Source: Dama dama (lineage: Eukaryota; Chordata; Mammalia; Artiodactyla; Cervidae). Taken from it: DNA of 64,000 bases. Under the pieces are notes generated by a model. That model ran no database searches. It saw nothing but the letters and a program-made list of their open reading frames with translations, and had not been told where the DNA came from. The DNA lies in NCBI RefSeq assembly GCF_033118175.1, contig NC_083692.1, forward strand, positions 94,544,501-94,608,500, written 5' to 3'. Position 1 is the stretch's first letter. The number at the start of each line of letters is the position of its first letter. Positions 33,492 to 45,327 of the stretch are shown piece after piece. Made by a program: the position numbers and the translations under genes.

Positions 33492-36268
33492 AGGAAGGAA
33501 AGACAATGTGTAGCAGTGTTGATGGAAATATATTTGTTTAAAATTTGTTTGCCTCTCTACATTCAAATTCTCTTGAACCCCTTTGATTAAAAAAAAGGAA
33601 AAAAGAACCCGATGCTTCTGACTCCAGATTATTCCTCAGAATTGGGGGGGCCGTGGAGGACTGAGACACAGATAGAAGTTGAGGAGAAACGGAGCATTTG
33701 TTGAGTGAGAGGCAGCTGCCCTGGCCTCCCTTGCAGCAACTATCAACTGATAGGAAGAAGATGTGCGTGGAAAATCACCATGCAAATAAAGTCCATGTTG
33801 CATGATTTGTTCTGCAGATATTTGGACTCATGTATGATGTCCCCAGCTGGATGCATTCTCTGTTCTTTTGTATCCCCTGAAGCCTAATAACAAGCATGGA
33901 CTCTTGATGAGGCTTGTTTTCACCCTCTGTGATCTCATGGAAAGAGGAAAATTTACAATGACAGTGATTCTGCACTTGCCATTTCTTTTTCAAAAAATGA
34001 CTTAAACTCTAGACCAAGCCTGAGCGCCCCTGCAGCGCAGTGATGAATTCACAGTTGTGTGTGTGAGCTCTGCCATCTTGTACTTCTCACATCTCACATG
34101 AGTCCTGACACTGGCCCTCTCAATGTGGTCCCCACACGGTGCTGTCAGGACGACAGCTGCCTGGTGGCTAGCTCTCCCTAGAGGACTCCAGACAGTTCCC
34201 TGGGTCATCAATCAGGAGTAATTGGCAGGGCTGACATTTGACTAGAGGTAACGGCCTGAGGTCTCCAGGAGTCGCCCTGACCTCTGCCCTGTAGCAAGCC
34301 TGTTGTGGGGTTTGATGGCAGTATTTCTGCAATTCATCAGGACAGCCCATCGTGCTGTTCCCTTGGCATTGTGGTATCGCAGTGGGTTATGTTCCAGACC
34401 GCTGGCTGCGGTATAGTTCTTGTTGGATTTAATTTAATTGAGAACCACGGCTCCAGGTTTGGCCCGGGGGTGGGTGGTGGTGGCCTGTCCAGTCCCCTAA
34501 GGCTAAGGGGATTTTCAGTCAGGGCTGCCAGGCGTAGGCAAACCAGGCAGAAGAAGCATCATATTTCAGCTGCTTCTGAAGAAGCACTGACGAGTCAGAA
34601 GCGCTCTGAAGGAGGCCGTTCTTTTATGAGGGGGACAGTGATGACCTCTAAGGTATTGATGGTGTATCCAGTAGGCTAATCTGTCTCCGTTAGCCAGGCA
34701 GAATAAACGTGGCATCGGAGCGTAAGGTTCTCATTGGGTGCAATGATTTTCTCCTTTATTATTCCCCTTTGGACTGGACCATTTTATCATCTGGCAGGGA
34801 AATCCTTTCTCCATGCATTCTTTGCTCTACTTTCTGAGGACACAGTCTATTAGATTTCAGTCTACTACTGTGGCATTCATACATTTTTTTTTAAACCTCA
34901 CCTCGGAGCAAAAGTGCATTATTTGCAGTAACTAAGCACATGTACATACACATACCCACTCAGACACACTCGAAACAAAAGCTTCAGAATTATTTTTTTA
35001 CAGATTACAGATTACTGCAATTACAGATACTTCCAATTTTATTCTATTTCTCTCCCTCCACTTCCTTTTTCATTTTAACACTGGTTAAGATTACTATATT
35101 AATTTTGTTACTTACAAACTGATTACCACTCATGTCTTGACAAGCACTAATCACACGCACACCTTGGACTATCTACCTTTACTCATTCTCTGGGATGTTT
35201 TCATTGTCTTCTAGTTTTTACTATTTATTATGCAAATGTTCACATTTGTCAATTGTTTGAAAATAATTGTCAATATTTATACATACCTTTAAAAATTCCT
35301 CAACAGATCCTCAAAACATATTAATATTTGATTTCTTCTCTGATACTTCATTTCTTTTCTCTGCCCCAAAGCCATTACTATATAGGAAACAGTCTGAAAA
35401 CCCACACACCAAAAAGTTAACAGATGCTTTCTGGATAGTGAGATTTTACATTATTTTTAATATTTCTAATACCTATATATTATTTGTATGAAATCATGCA
35501 TGTTTTTGCAGTGATCATTGCTATATTTAATTAAAAGGTTAGTTACTAGAGCTTTTGAAAATAATGGTAAATTCTTCTCATGGTCTTATTAATTTTTTAC
35601 TTTCTTAAGTCATTTGAAAAGAAAATTGCACATAGAAGCTGATCAACAGCCTTTGAAAGATATCAGTGTTTCATAGTGTTTGTTTCTTTTGCCATCATTT
35701 TCTTCAATTTTCATATCTGTCTTTCAATTCTCCTAAAATATTTATATATAAGTATTTTTTTTTTTTTAATCAGTTTGCTGGTGTCAGCCCTCAAGAATCA
35801 GTTCTTCAGCTGGCTGACAAAATGTAGGAAGCTATTGCTTCTGTCTTATGTTAAGGAACAGATCATTCTGTCTTCTCTGATGATTCATAATTCAGCAGAG
35901 TTGTCAAACCTCAAAAATAATAAATTATGTTTGTGTCTAATCTTTGTGAAATCCTGACTAATTTGCTGATAATTAGTGGGACATTAGCCATAATATTTTT
36001 TAATTGGGTACAGTCTGTGAACTTTATATCCCACTTAACTGTAACTCTTTTCAATTGATAGATAACTGTTGGCCTTTGTATGTATATTTCTTTATGGTTT
36101 GAGGAAGTTACACTCACTCAGGGCCTCTGTTAAAATGAACCACAACCTCTGGAGTGTTATTGCATCAAGTTAAATTGCCAACCTGCAAATATAGCCACTT
36201 GATGTCACCTCTGACCCAGCCTTCAAGACCTCCTAAGGGAGCAAGGAAAGAAGGACTAGGTAGCATAG
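33492..36268. other. Unassigned sequence
   Basis: The largest stretch without a recognised repeat. The left part (to about 34700) has mixed composition with a 124-codon plus-strand frame at 34305-34679 lacking any motif. The right part is AT-rich, with T tracts near 34886 and 35756. No exon with splice-site support is seen. Confidence 0.4.
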
Positions 36269-36352
36269 GGTGGTCACTTTCAGAGCTGGTGCTTCACATC
36301 TTCATTCACCGGTGGTCACTTTCAGAGCTGGTGCTTCACATCTTCATTCACC
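36269..36352. repeat. Perfect 42-bp tandem duplication
   Basis: Two identical adjacent 42-base copies, 36269-36310 and 36311-36352, each beginning ggtggtcactttcagagctg and ending cttcattcacc. The unit length is a multiple of three. Absence of any mismatch implies a recent duplication and a possible length polymorphism. Confidence 0.95.
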
Positions 36353-36617
36353 CCCTTTTCCTGCTGAGTACTGCTTGCTACTTTTCAATACTTTGGAGCT
36401 CTCTGTACCCAAGTCCTGTTTGCAAAAGCAGTTCATTAAACCTGCAGAGAGCCAGCCAGTCCAAATCATCTTATGCTCCATCTTTGCCAATTTCAGAATT
36501 TACCAATTGAAATATTAAACTAAATAATAAAACACATTTATTAATGTAGTTACACTTAGTGATGAAAGCGTGTAAATGAAGGTCTTCCCAAGTAGAATTG
36601 TTTATAGTGATGATATA

Positions 36618-36897
36618 TCTTTTTCAATTTTATTTATTTTTGGCTATGCTGGGTCTTTGTTGCTGTGTGCAGGCTTTCTCTAGTTGCAAAGAGCGGGGAC
36701 TGCTCTCTAGTTGCGGTGTGCAGGCTTCTCATTGCAGTGACTTCTCTTGTTGCAGAGCACGGGCTCTAGGCCTGCAGGCTCAGTAGTTATGGCTCATGGG
36801 CTTGGTACAGCATGAGGAATCTTCCCAGACCAGGGATTGAACCCATGTTCCCTGCATTGGCAGGTAGATTCTTAACCACTGGACCACCAGGGAGTCC
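36618..36897 (-). mobile_element. CHR-type SINE, full length
   Basis: From the T-rich left end (ttttatttatttttggctat) through gcaggctttctctagttgca to the tRNA head at the right (ccactggaccaccagggagt). Confidence 0.9.
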
Positions 36898-38337
36898 TCC
36901 TCATGTAGAATTCTTAAATAGAGTTACCCACTTTCTTATTAGAACCTCTCCCCTTTGGCACTGTCCCTTACTATGGCCCAGCACTCATCATCATGCTGTT
37001 TCCTAGGCCTTTTCTCCATGTGTTTTTCTCTCCTCTAATTTTCAAGCTTTCAGAGCTACTTCCTTCTTTCATGTATGTTTATCTGTCCCATTTCTATTCT
37101 CTCATTATTCAGCTTATCTGAAGAAGATCTTGGCGTCTGAGTTGACCACACTCATGAGCTGTTAGTGTGATGTGGCAGGGATAAAATTTCATGGGAGTGT
37201 ACCATGCCTGGTCTTATATGGCTATGTTCCCATATACAAATTATTAATGCTATATGGCCTTTCTTACAATGCGAGGTTGCAGAAACAGCCATTAAGGAAA
37301 GATGTAGACGTAGTCAATGAATGGGAGCCTCCCCTTGTATGAATGGAGGAGACTGCCCAGAGCACAGAGGGAACAGGATTCCAAAAGTTACCTGACACCT
37401 GGCACTGTGAACACATAAGATATTTGGACCAAGCGCCTTCTGGACCCCAGAAGTGTTAGCCAGTGAAGCCTTCCTGAAGGGATCTTTGCTTTAACCAGCG
37501 AGAAGTGGTTTACTCTTTCAGCTCTCCACAGAGAATGGGAAAAGTAGGCAGAAATCAATAGAATTTGTTTTGTGGTGAAAGTTTCCACTGCTGAATGACT
37601 GCTTAGGGTTCCCACCAGCTTCAACAGGAAGGTTAATTAAACCATTATCCTGCTGGCTGGCATTGAAACACTGGGAGCCTTGAATCAGCAAGGCAGTTTC
37701 AAAAGTGTTCAGCTGAAAACAGAGTTAAGACACTCCTTGTCCTGCTCTCTAATGGGGACCCAGTCCTGGGCACCAACCTTCCGCACTGACAGACTGGATC
37801 AGCTTCCATGGATCTTGCATTAGCTGCACAACTTCCTTCCTAGTCTGACTGGGCGTCATTGGCCTTTTCACCCCAGTTCCGGTAGCACTGAAAGAGCTCT
37901 ATTTTAATACCTGACTCGGGAAGCTTATGGGCGGTTCCCGGTGGTGATAAACTGTGTCTTGTTTTCCAGGAGCACAAGCAGCAGCTGGCCACGTGACAGT
38001 TGTTAGTTACACAGTTGCTGATTTGTGTCTATTATCCCTCCCAGTAAGGGGATGTGCAGGAGCCTCTGGTGGTGGTCTCTGGCAATACGGCCTTGATCTA
38101 TAAAGATTTCTTATCTTATTGCCATGAAAAAGCACTGTATAAACTTGTTTTTCCAAAAGGCTGTTATGAAAAAAGGCAGTGATGAAAACATACACCTGGC
38201 GTATTTTGCCGTGGTGTCTCCCATGTCCTGAGAAGAGTTCAAAGGGCAGGGTCACTAGCTGACTTGGAGTTTCTGACCCGGATATTTAGTGGCCAGTGGT
38301 ATAAATGATTCAGCAGAGAAAGGCAGAGAGTATCCTA
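36898..38337. other. Unassigned sequence
   Basis: No repeat recognised. Several short minus-strand frames (37388-37624, 38007-38255) show no domain. Confidence 0.4.
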
Positions 38338-38576
38338 TTGTCTTAGTTTCCTGTTGCTACTGCAACAAATTACCACAAAGCAACACATACATGATTGGAA
38401 CTGAGTCCCCCTGCTTGTGTTTACAATTAATTTCTCTATCCAAAACTTTATTTACTCTTTCTTGCCACCTGCCCGCTCAGGATTGAGGAGTATCAAAGAA
38501 AAGAGGGAACTGAAAGTAAGCAGGCCCGTTTGGGGCATTCCCAGGTTCAAAAGCCCCTGTGACCCAGTTTCTTTTC

Positions 38577-38711
38577 TTTTTTTTAATTATTTTTTTCTTT
38601 TGACTGCATTCCAACACATGTGGGATTTTAGTTCCCTGACCAGGGACCAAACCTGGACCCCCTGCATTGGAAGTTCAGAGTCTTAACCACCGGACCTCCA
38701 GGGAAGTTCCC
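38577..38711 (-). mobile_element. CHR-type SINE, partial
   Basis: Antisense head and short body: agttccctgaccagggacca, ccctgcattggaagttcaga, accggacctccagggaag. It lies inside the LTR-like block. Confidence 0.85.
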
Positions 38712-39020
38712 CATGTTGTTTGTAGGGAAAAAAGACTTTAATCCCCTAGGCCTTTCCTGAATTCCAAAGAACAGACTCAAGCAGTTAGTAATTAGGAAAG
38801 CGAGGGAATGCAGAAACAAAGGAAAAGCTGTCAAGAAACAATAGTTCAGCAGTAGAATAAGTGCTCTAGTTCCTCCCCAAGGGATACATAAAACAACCTG
38901 AGGCATATGTTTGAGTTGTTCTGCAGACAGGAAGATCCCTACACAGATAGATTATAGCGACTATATACTGACCACAAGCTTTAGACCCCAGACTGGCTGG
39001 AACCAGAGGGCTGAGGACTC

Positions 39021-39186
39021 AGTTCAGTTCAGTTGCTCAGTCGTGTCTAACTCTTTGCGACCCCACGGACTGCAGCATGCCAGGCTTCCTTGCCTATCAC
39101 CAACTCTGAGAGCTTACTCAAACTCATGTCCATCGAGTCGGTGATGCCATCCAACCATCTCATCCTCTGTCATCCCCTTCTCCCCC
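39021..39186 (-). mobile_element. BovB 3' end fragment
   Basis: Only the terminal ~166 bases of BovB, from tcagttcagttcagttgctc to catctcatcctctgtcatcc. Flanks gctgaggact and gttgaggatt look like a slightly decayed target duplication. Confidence 0.85.
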
Positions 39187-39845
39187 CAGGTTGAGGATTA
39201 AGATTCCCAAAACTTTACCCTCTGACCACACCACCAGCCCATCAGAAGAAAGTCCACAAGCTGCAAACTGCGTCCCAGATGTTGCCTTTAAAAACCCTTC
39301 CCCGAAAGGTTTTAAGGAGTTTGAGTCTCAAGCATGAGCTCCCTGTCCTTGCTTGAAACTTGCAGAAACCACTGCCCTTCCGTCCTCCATGAGCTGGTGT
39401 CCACGTGGCGGGTGAGCGGACCCACGTTCAGTTCGGTAACATTATCTCACAGTTCCGGGGCGGGGGTCAGAAGTCTGAAATGGGTCTTACAGGGCTAAAC
39501 TCAAGGTGTTGGCAGGGTTTTGTTGCTTCTCGGGGCTCTAGAGAAGTGCCTATCTCTTTGTTTTTCTAGGTTCTAGAGGCTTCCTGCATTCCTTGGCTCA
39601 TTGCCTCCAGTTATGAATCTCATCAGTCCAGCTGCTCTTGCTGTTGTGTCTCCTTCTCTGACTCTTCTGCCTTCTTTTCCTTAAAAGGACCCTTGTGGTT
39701 ACATTAGACTCACCAGGTACCGCACAGGAATCTCCCACATTACATGATCTGCAAGTTCTCTTTGCTATGTAAAGTAACATATTTGCAGGTTCCAGGGAAA
39801 AGGACGTGGACATCTTCTGGGAAGCATTATTCTGCTTACCACACC

Positions 39846-40349
39846 TATTAAGGGAATTGTTGCTTTTCTATCTCAATATTAGAGTTGTTTCAAATTCCCT
39901 TTGCCATGAGAGGACAAAATAGCAATGTGGATATGGTCCCTCAGAGACACAGAAACCCATTTTCCATTAAGTGCAATTTCAGGAAATGGCCGTTTTAAAG
40001 GACCATAAAGATAATGGCACCCCTGGTTGAACAGATGGCCTCTCAGCGCAGCTCTGAGCTAGGTGCAGGAGCAGTGTCGTGGCCGGGGAGGTGGGGAGGG
40101 AGGGCATTTGGGGAGTGCACTGTAGGATGCGGGTGTTAGAAAGGTAAAAGCGCCTCTCCTCGGAGCTGCATGCTCAGTCTTCATGTCTCCTGAGTTTCTA
40201 GGTTATTTGGGAAAAAAAACCCACCCTAGAGATGTCAGCCAGCCTTGAAACAAGAACGTCCTCTTTCTTAACTGCTCTCCCTGCCCCGAAAAGCTGAGAT
40301 GGAGCAGGAGCTCAGAGAAATGGGCAAAAGTCGAAAGAGCCTGGGCTTG
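39846..40349. other. Unassigned sequence
   Basis: No element recognised. Confidence 0.4.
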
Positions 40350-40558
40350 GGAGTTGCTAGAATGGGGCTCTAGTCTCTGCTCTGTGAAACTTGGACCATA
40401 TTGTGTAATCTTTGTGTCAGATGACAATGTCTGCCTCTTAGGGTTGATGTGCTGATTAGACACCGTGTATGTAGCGCTTCCAGTATACTGGTTGGCTCAT
40501 GGCGGGTGCTCAAAATAGTCAGTGCCATCATGACTATCATCATCATCATCATAATTAG
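40350..40558 (+). mobile_element. MIR SINE with ATC-rich tail
   Basis: Landmarks: ggggctctagtctctgctct, tgtgtaatctttgtgtcaga, tgtctgcctcttagggttga, gtagcgcttccagtatac, then a (TCA)n tail at 40535-40552. Confidence 0.65.
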
Positions 40559-40559
40559 A

Positions 40560-41209
40560 ACAGAAAATGGAAATTGGAATCAAGTCTTCCAGGAAAATTT
40601 CTCACACTGTTGCAGCCATTAGACATTTGACTGAACCAGGGGAGAGAATTTGCGGGCAAGAATGATAAAGAAAAATGACTCCCCCTTTCCCACCCCCTGT
40701 GCCCTCCCTACCCAGACACCCCTCTAGAAGAAGTCTTGGGAGTACCTTCTTAGCCTCTAAAGAAAAGAAAAAACAACTTGAACGCAGTAACATCCTCAGT
40801 TTTGAAGATGCCAAAATTAAGCCAGCAGGAAGCAATTTAGTTCTTCAGATTACGGGCTGAATTACTCTAATTGTATTCTCTCCCCACAAATTTTGAGATT
40901 TGAAGAGGCTCTGCCTTTCCCTGCAGTGTTCAAAATTAGCTGAGATGAAGAGTCATACAAAGAGAGCTCAAATTGTCACTGGCAATGCTGATGGGGAACC
41001 ATGACTTTAGATCTACAGCCATGTGGGTTTGCCATCAATTTACCCCAGTGAGATGAACTTACTTACCCAGGTCCCAGCCTAGCAGGACAAGTTAGGGACT
41101 CCCCAGAGTGCTGGCCTTGACTCTGGTCTGACCAAAAACATATCGGAATGCTTATGTCCTGGAGACTTGCTTGTTCCAAAGTAAAACCACTGTTGAAGCA
41201 GTCCAAGCA
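40560..41209. other. Unassigned sequence
   Basis: No element or exon recognised. Confidence 0.4.
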
Positions 41210-41700
41210 TAGGTTGGAAAAGAATTTCCAGACACAGTGGGAGTGGAAGGGAGTGAGTTTATTAAGAACAAAGATCAGAGAAAGAGTGGGCCCTGCGAGC
41301 ACTGTTGGCCAACCTCCTGACAGACCTGGGAAAATTGACAGTTTTCGTGGGTTGATAGCCAGTTTTTGTGGGTTAATAGCCAGTTTTTATAGCCTCAAGA
41401 CAAAGACAATTCCAGCTGGAAGGTTGGTGTTAGCTGATTGATTGGGGTGCGATAGGGTGTTTACTGGAAGGGGCATCTTTTCCTAACTGGGAGTCAGCCA
41501 GGCTTATGTGTGACCTTGTTAGTGATAATCAGGGGGCTTTGGGCAAAGTTACAAAGGGGCTCAGTCACCTTCAGAGGTGACCTTGGTTCTGGACTCCGCT
41601 TCTGTGGCCTTGGGGCAGGACTCAACAATAACCCCAAGGAAGACGATGGACCATGCTCAGTTGCTTCCACCAAATTCACCAGTCAGAAATCCCACCTCCT
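41210..41700 (-). mobile_element. Possible ruminant ERV LTR
   Basis: Reminiscent of a bovid endogenous-retrovirus LTR read antisense: a reversed polyadenylation signal in gagtttattaagaacaaa near 41253, and a two-to-three-fold direct repeat of the type tgatagccagtttttgtggg at 41336-41390. I cannot define the ends or name the family, and no viral gene is present. Confidence 0.4.
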
Positions 41701-41786
41701 CCCTGGGTAAGAAAGGGTGAGAGGTGATGAAACAGGTCAGGAGAACCACTCTAGCAGGAATTCCTTTGCATCAGAACCTGAGGCGC

Positions 41787-41960
41787 TGGCACTTCCCTCA
41801 TGGTCCATGGCTAAGACTCTGCGTTCCCAATGCAGGCGGCCCTGGTCTGATCCCTTATCAGGGAACTAGGTCCCACATGCCCCAACAAAGATCGAAGATC
41901 CCACATGCTGCAACTAAGACCTGGAGCCGCCAAATTAAAACAAACAAACAAACCTGAAGC
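41787..41960 (+). mobile_element. CHR-type SINE
   Basis: Head gcacttccctcatggtccat, B-box-like tgatcccttatcagggaact, shortened body, and an (AAAC)n tail. Flanks aacctgagg and aacctgaag fit a decayed duplication. Confidence 0.8.
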
Positions 41961-42856
41961 CTGAATCACTGGCTCTGGGGGACGCCAGCTGCCGATCATA
42001 AAACTCTCAAGCAGCCCCGTGGGTGGGGAGCTGAGGCCTCCCGCCAGCCACCCGCACTGACTCGCCAGGCTTATGTGTGAGCCACTTTGGAAGCAGACCC
42101 TAACCCTAGTCAAGCCTTCAAATGCTGGTACCTGTTGCGAATGATAACTTTTGTCAGTTAAGCAAATCAGATCTCCATTTGATGAGCAGCTAATCAACGA
42201 AACAGATAACCTGAACAGCTGAGCATGGATGAAGAAGATACAGTTGATGTGTTGGGCAGTAAAAACAAAGTGTGTACTGAAAGGAATACCTGCTACTTGA
42301 TCCTAGGACTCGGTTCCACAGGCAAGGATGCAGTCTCGGTTAGAAAGCTATAATTTGGTCCCGTCCCTTCCTAACAGCTAGTGTCATTTTCTCTAATCTT
42401 TCATTTTCTCTTTTCCCATTCCTTTATGTATCTGTGTACAAGCATATTGCATTTGTTTGGGGCTTTAAAATTTTTTTTTTTTTTAATGGCCAGTGATGTG
42501 TTTTGACTAGCATCAAATGGACATGGGGTGAAGGAAAGCTGTTTTTGTTAAACCTTTTTTCCATAATGGTATGCTAGTTCAACCTTTATCTTTATTCTTC
42601 ATATTTTTAACAAAGAAACTGAGGGATTTAAGATAAGGTCTGACTCCTGTAGGACCACACTGCCTTAAATCCCAAGAATGAAAACTCGAAGAGTAGAAAT
42701 AAGAATAAATTGTACTGGCTTCTTGTGATTTAAGTTTATGCGTGTGAGTTTCTTGGGCAATGAACTCATTATCTCAACCAAAACAGACAAAAGGGTCACA
42801 TAACACTGAATGTGATCTCAGTGAGACAGCAGTGAGTGGTTCTGAAAAGAGACTTA
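41961..42856. other. Unassigned sequence
   Basis: No element recognised. A T16-like tract lies near 42469-42484. Confidence 0.4.
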
Positions 42857-42931
42857 ATTACCTGCCCAGGAATTGAACCTGAGTAGCCTGGATGAAAATC
42901 AGGAATCCTGGCTATTAGTCCACCATCGGCT
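42857..42931 (-). pseudogene. tRNA-Glu(TTC)-like pseudogene
   Basis: On the minus strand the block gccaggattcctgattttca, then tccaggctactcaggttcaa and ttcctgggcagg, follows nuclear tRNA-Glu with anticodon TTC: D-arm end, anticodon stem cctg/cagg around the TTC, a B box of ggttcaattcc, and the 3' acceptor side. The 5' acceptor side does not pair well with the 3' side, and the D arm carries changes, so it is unlikely to be functional. Unlike the CHR and Bov-tA heads it keeps an anticodon arm close to the tRNA and has no SINE body after it. It may be an old retrocopy or a decayed gene. Confidence 0.55.
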
Positions 42932-43009
42932 AGAGGCTAGAAGCAAAGTGGCCTTGGCTCTGTCCCCCATTAGAAAGCAAGAATGTTTCAAGGAGAAAAA
43001 ATGGTGAAA

Positions 43010-43620
43010 ACAGGTACAAAGTTTTATTATTAGAGACAGCACAGCGTATGGGAGGGCACACAGTGAAGCAGTTTATTTAAGTGAGAGGCAAAAGCAGAAA
43101 TATAGGTCTGGAGAGAAAGGGTGTGGCGTCCTCTCTGATGAGGAGGAGCGTAATAAAGAGGTGATTTAAATCACTTCAATAGGACAGTCCTTCTGGGTCC
43201 TTGCCTTTGAACAATTATGTATTTTTTCACACCTGACCAGCCCTGGGACACTCCCCCAGTACATGTACACATCTTTTTGCTAAGATGGATCCCACCTCAG
43301 AGGCCTGTGGGTGCATGTCCACACTTGTTATGGAGGAGCGGTAGTGACCCCTCCCTTTTTGACCCCCAAGGAGCCTTCCTCCGCTTGTGCAAACAGGGAA
43401 GTTTTCCTTGGTCTCAGGAGTGGTCATTTTTATCTCTTTACTTTAGCAGAGTCCAGCTTCTGCCTCTAGCTTTATCCTTGGAGTATCTGGGTGAGAAGAA
43501 AACTTCAGTTTTACTCCATTTGACAAACACCAGTTGTCCAGCCCAGGGGCCCGTCTGTCTCCTTCCTCATCTAGACCTGGAAACAAATAAAAAAGAAGCA
43601 AACAACAACAAACTCAATAT
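43010..43620 (-). mobile_element. Ruminant ERV LTR-like sequence
   Basis: I recognise this as a recurrent bovid LTR-type sequence: gcaaaagcagaaatataggt, cactcccccagtacatgtac, ctgtgggtgcatgtccacac, agccttcctccgcttgtgca, cttcagttttactccatttg. Reversed tttatt motifs on the left suggest the minus strand. The 141-codon plus-strand frame at 43217-43642 is contained in it and is not taken as a gene. Confidence 0.5.
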
Positions 43621-43892
43621 CAAGAAGACATTACAACTCTAGAGGTCTCCTAACAGCATAACTGAAGAGATGCTGTGATGCCGTGTAAAACAGAGAAATG
43701 GTCAAAGGGAAAAATGATGTACAGCAAAGAAAGACAACTAACAATAGAAAAGGGTGAGGAAATATTTCCTGCTTGACTCTACGCCACATGCCAGACAAAT
43801 GTTCCTGGCCTCACTTTTGGAAAACCGCCTGATCCTGAGAACCAGCCATCATTGTTGTTCCACAGGAACGTGATCCACGAACTTGGGTGGGA

Positions 43893-44205
43893 GGTTATTG
43901 TTGTTGGTCAGTCACCCAGTCGTGTCCGGCTCTTTACGACCCCATGGACTGCAGCACGCCAGGCCTCCCTGTCCCTCACCATCTCCTGGAGTTTGCTCAA
44001 GTTCATGTTCATTGCATCGGTGATGCTGTCCAGCCATCTCATCCTCTGATGCCCTCTTCTCCTTCTGTCCTCAATTTTTCCCAGCATCAGGGACTTTACC
44101 AATGAGTCATCTGTTGGCACCAGATGACTAAAATACTGGAGCTTCAGCTTTAGCATCAGTCCTTCCAGTGAATATTCAGGGTTGATCTCCTTAAGATTGG
44201 AGGGA
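43893..44205 (-). mobile_element. BovB 3' end fragment
   Basis: About 310 bases: gtcagtcacccagtcgtgtc to gaatattcagggttgatctc. The translated minus strand gives LMLGKIEDRRRRGHQRMRWL, the BovB C-terminus, still open over 82 codons at 43908-44156. Confidence 0.9.
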
Positions 44206-45279
44206 GGAGGGTGTCCTAAATCTTTGATAACTACAGATGAAGTTCATACGTCACCAACAATGCTATCAAGTCAGAAAAGGAAAAGTGTTATTTGACTAGA
44301 AAACATCCACCATTTAACCATTGGCTTGAAAGGTGCATTCCCATCTTCCACACATTCATTCCAAGAAAAAAAGACAATTGCTATAGAACCAATGGTAACA
44401 ATCAACCTTGAATGCTGTTAGTCTACTTATTTGAAACCCAGAGAAGTTTTTTTTCCTTAAATAGAAGCATGCTCTAGCAGTACCTATATGCTGTTTCACC
44501 TAATTCCTCACGAATCTGTACACAAAGTAAGGCAGTTATTATGGCCCAGAGAGATGCTGTCATGTTCTGACTATGAAGACTCCCGGCCTCACAGTCAGGC
44601 ACTGCAGGCAGGATGCTCATTTCCAAGGGTCAGGAGTTTCCCACGTGCAGGCGTGTGTGAGCACGCGGGAATGCCGTGACTGCCACCGTCATACCGCTTG
44701 TGTTAATGTACACTGGGGGATTTCCCCGGGCTCCTCTGCATCAGATCGGAACTGGTGCCCACATTAATAAGTGACTTGATGGTTTCCTCCCTTCGAAAAA
44801 GAGAAAAACAGAACTCCTGCTGCTTTTCCTAGTTTGGGGCTGTCCAGGGCAGCTCTGTTCACAGGTGAGGCTTCATGAAAACAAGATGCACCACTCACAG
44901 CTCTCTTTGAGCCCAGCAGGCTTCCAGAGCCCCTCTGTTAATTGTGAGCACTGGGTGGGTCCTTTGTTACGAGAGGAAGGAAGGACGTTGGAGGGCGAGG
45001 GCTGCCTTCGAGGACATGAATCTTCTTCCCCCTAGCCCACCTGGGTGGTGTCCGTGCACCGCCTCCAGGACAGCTGACTCAGGCCCCCCTGACCCCCTCG
45101 GCCAGAGCCCTCAGTAGCGCAGGCTCTGGTCAGCGGAGACCCTGCCTTTCCCTCGGGCCCCATGCCACCTACTCACTTGGAGTAAGAGAAAGGGAACAGT
45201 TTTCTCCCTCTTCCCCCTTTCTCTATTGCTGCCTCTTTCTTTTTCTCCTCCTTATGTCCGCCTCGCCACATATGCACGC

Positions 45280-45327
<48 letters not shown>

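Larger units (their letters stand above)
38396..39433 (+). mobile_element. ERV solo LTR-like block inside MLT1
   Basis: The right end carries a retroviral LTR-like close: tgcctttaaaaacccttccc near 39280, then the gcgggtgagcggacccacg block and ttcagttcggtaac at the boundary with MLT1. Without its nested CHR and BovB pieces it would be about 730 bases. No gag, pol or env sequence is adjacent, so a solo LTR is likely. Its left edge is inferred from where MLT1 stops. Confidence 0.45.
38338..39845 (-). mobile_element. MLT1 LTR split by about 1 kb
   Basis: The left piece (38338-38395: tgtcttagtttcctgttgct, acaaattaccacaaag) and the right piece (39434-39845: cagaagtctgaaatgggtct, ggcttcctgcattccttggc, gttccagggaaaaggacgtg, attattctgcttaccacac) are consecutive parts of an antisense MLT1. 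They are separated by the LTR-like block and its nested elements. Confidence 0.75.

Noticed and set aside
42857..43020. tRNA-like block considered as a retroviral primer binding site
   Set aside because: A primer binding site is only about 18 bases and complementary to the tRNA 3' end. Here about 70 bases match the tRNA in the sense of the minus strand.
43217..43642. A 141-codon plus-strand open frame
   Set aside because: It falls in an LTR-like sequence read against its likely orientation and shows no viral or host domain.
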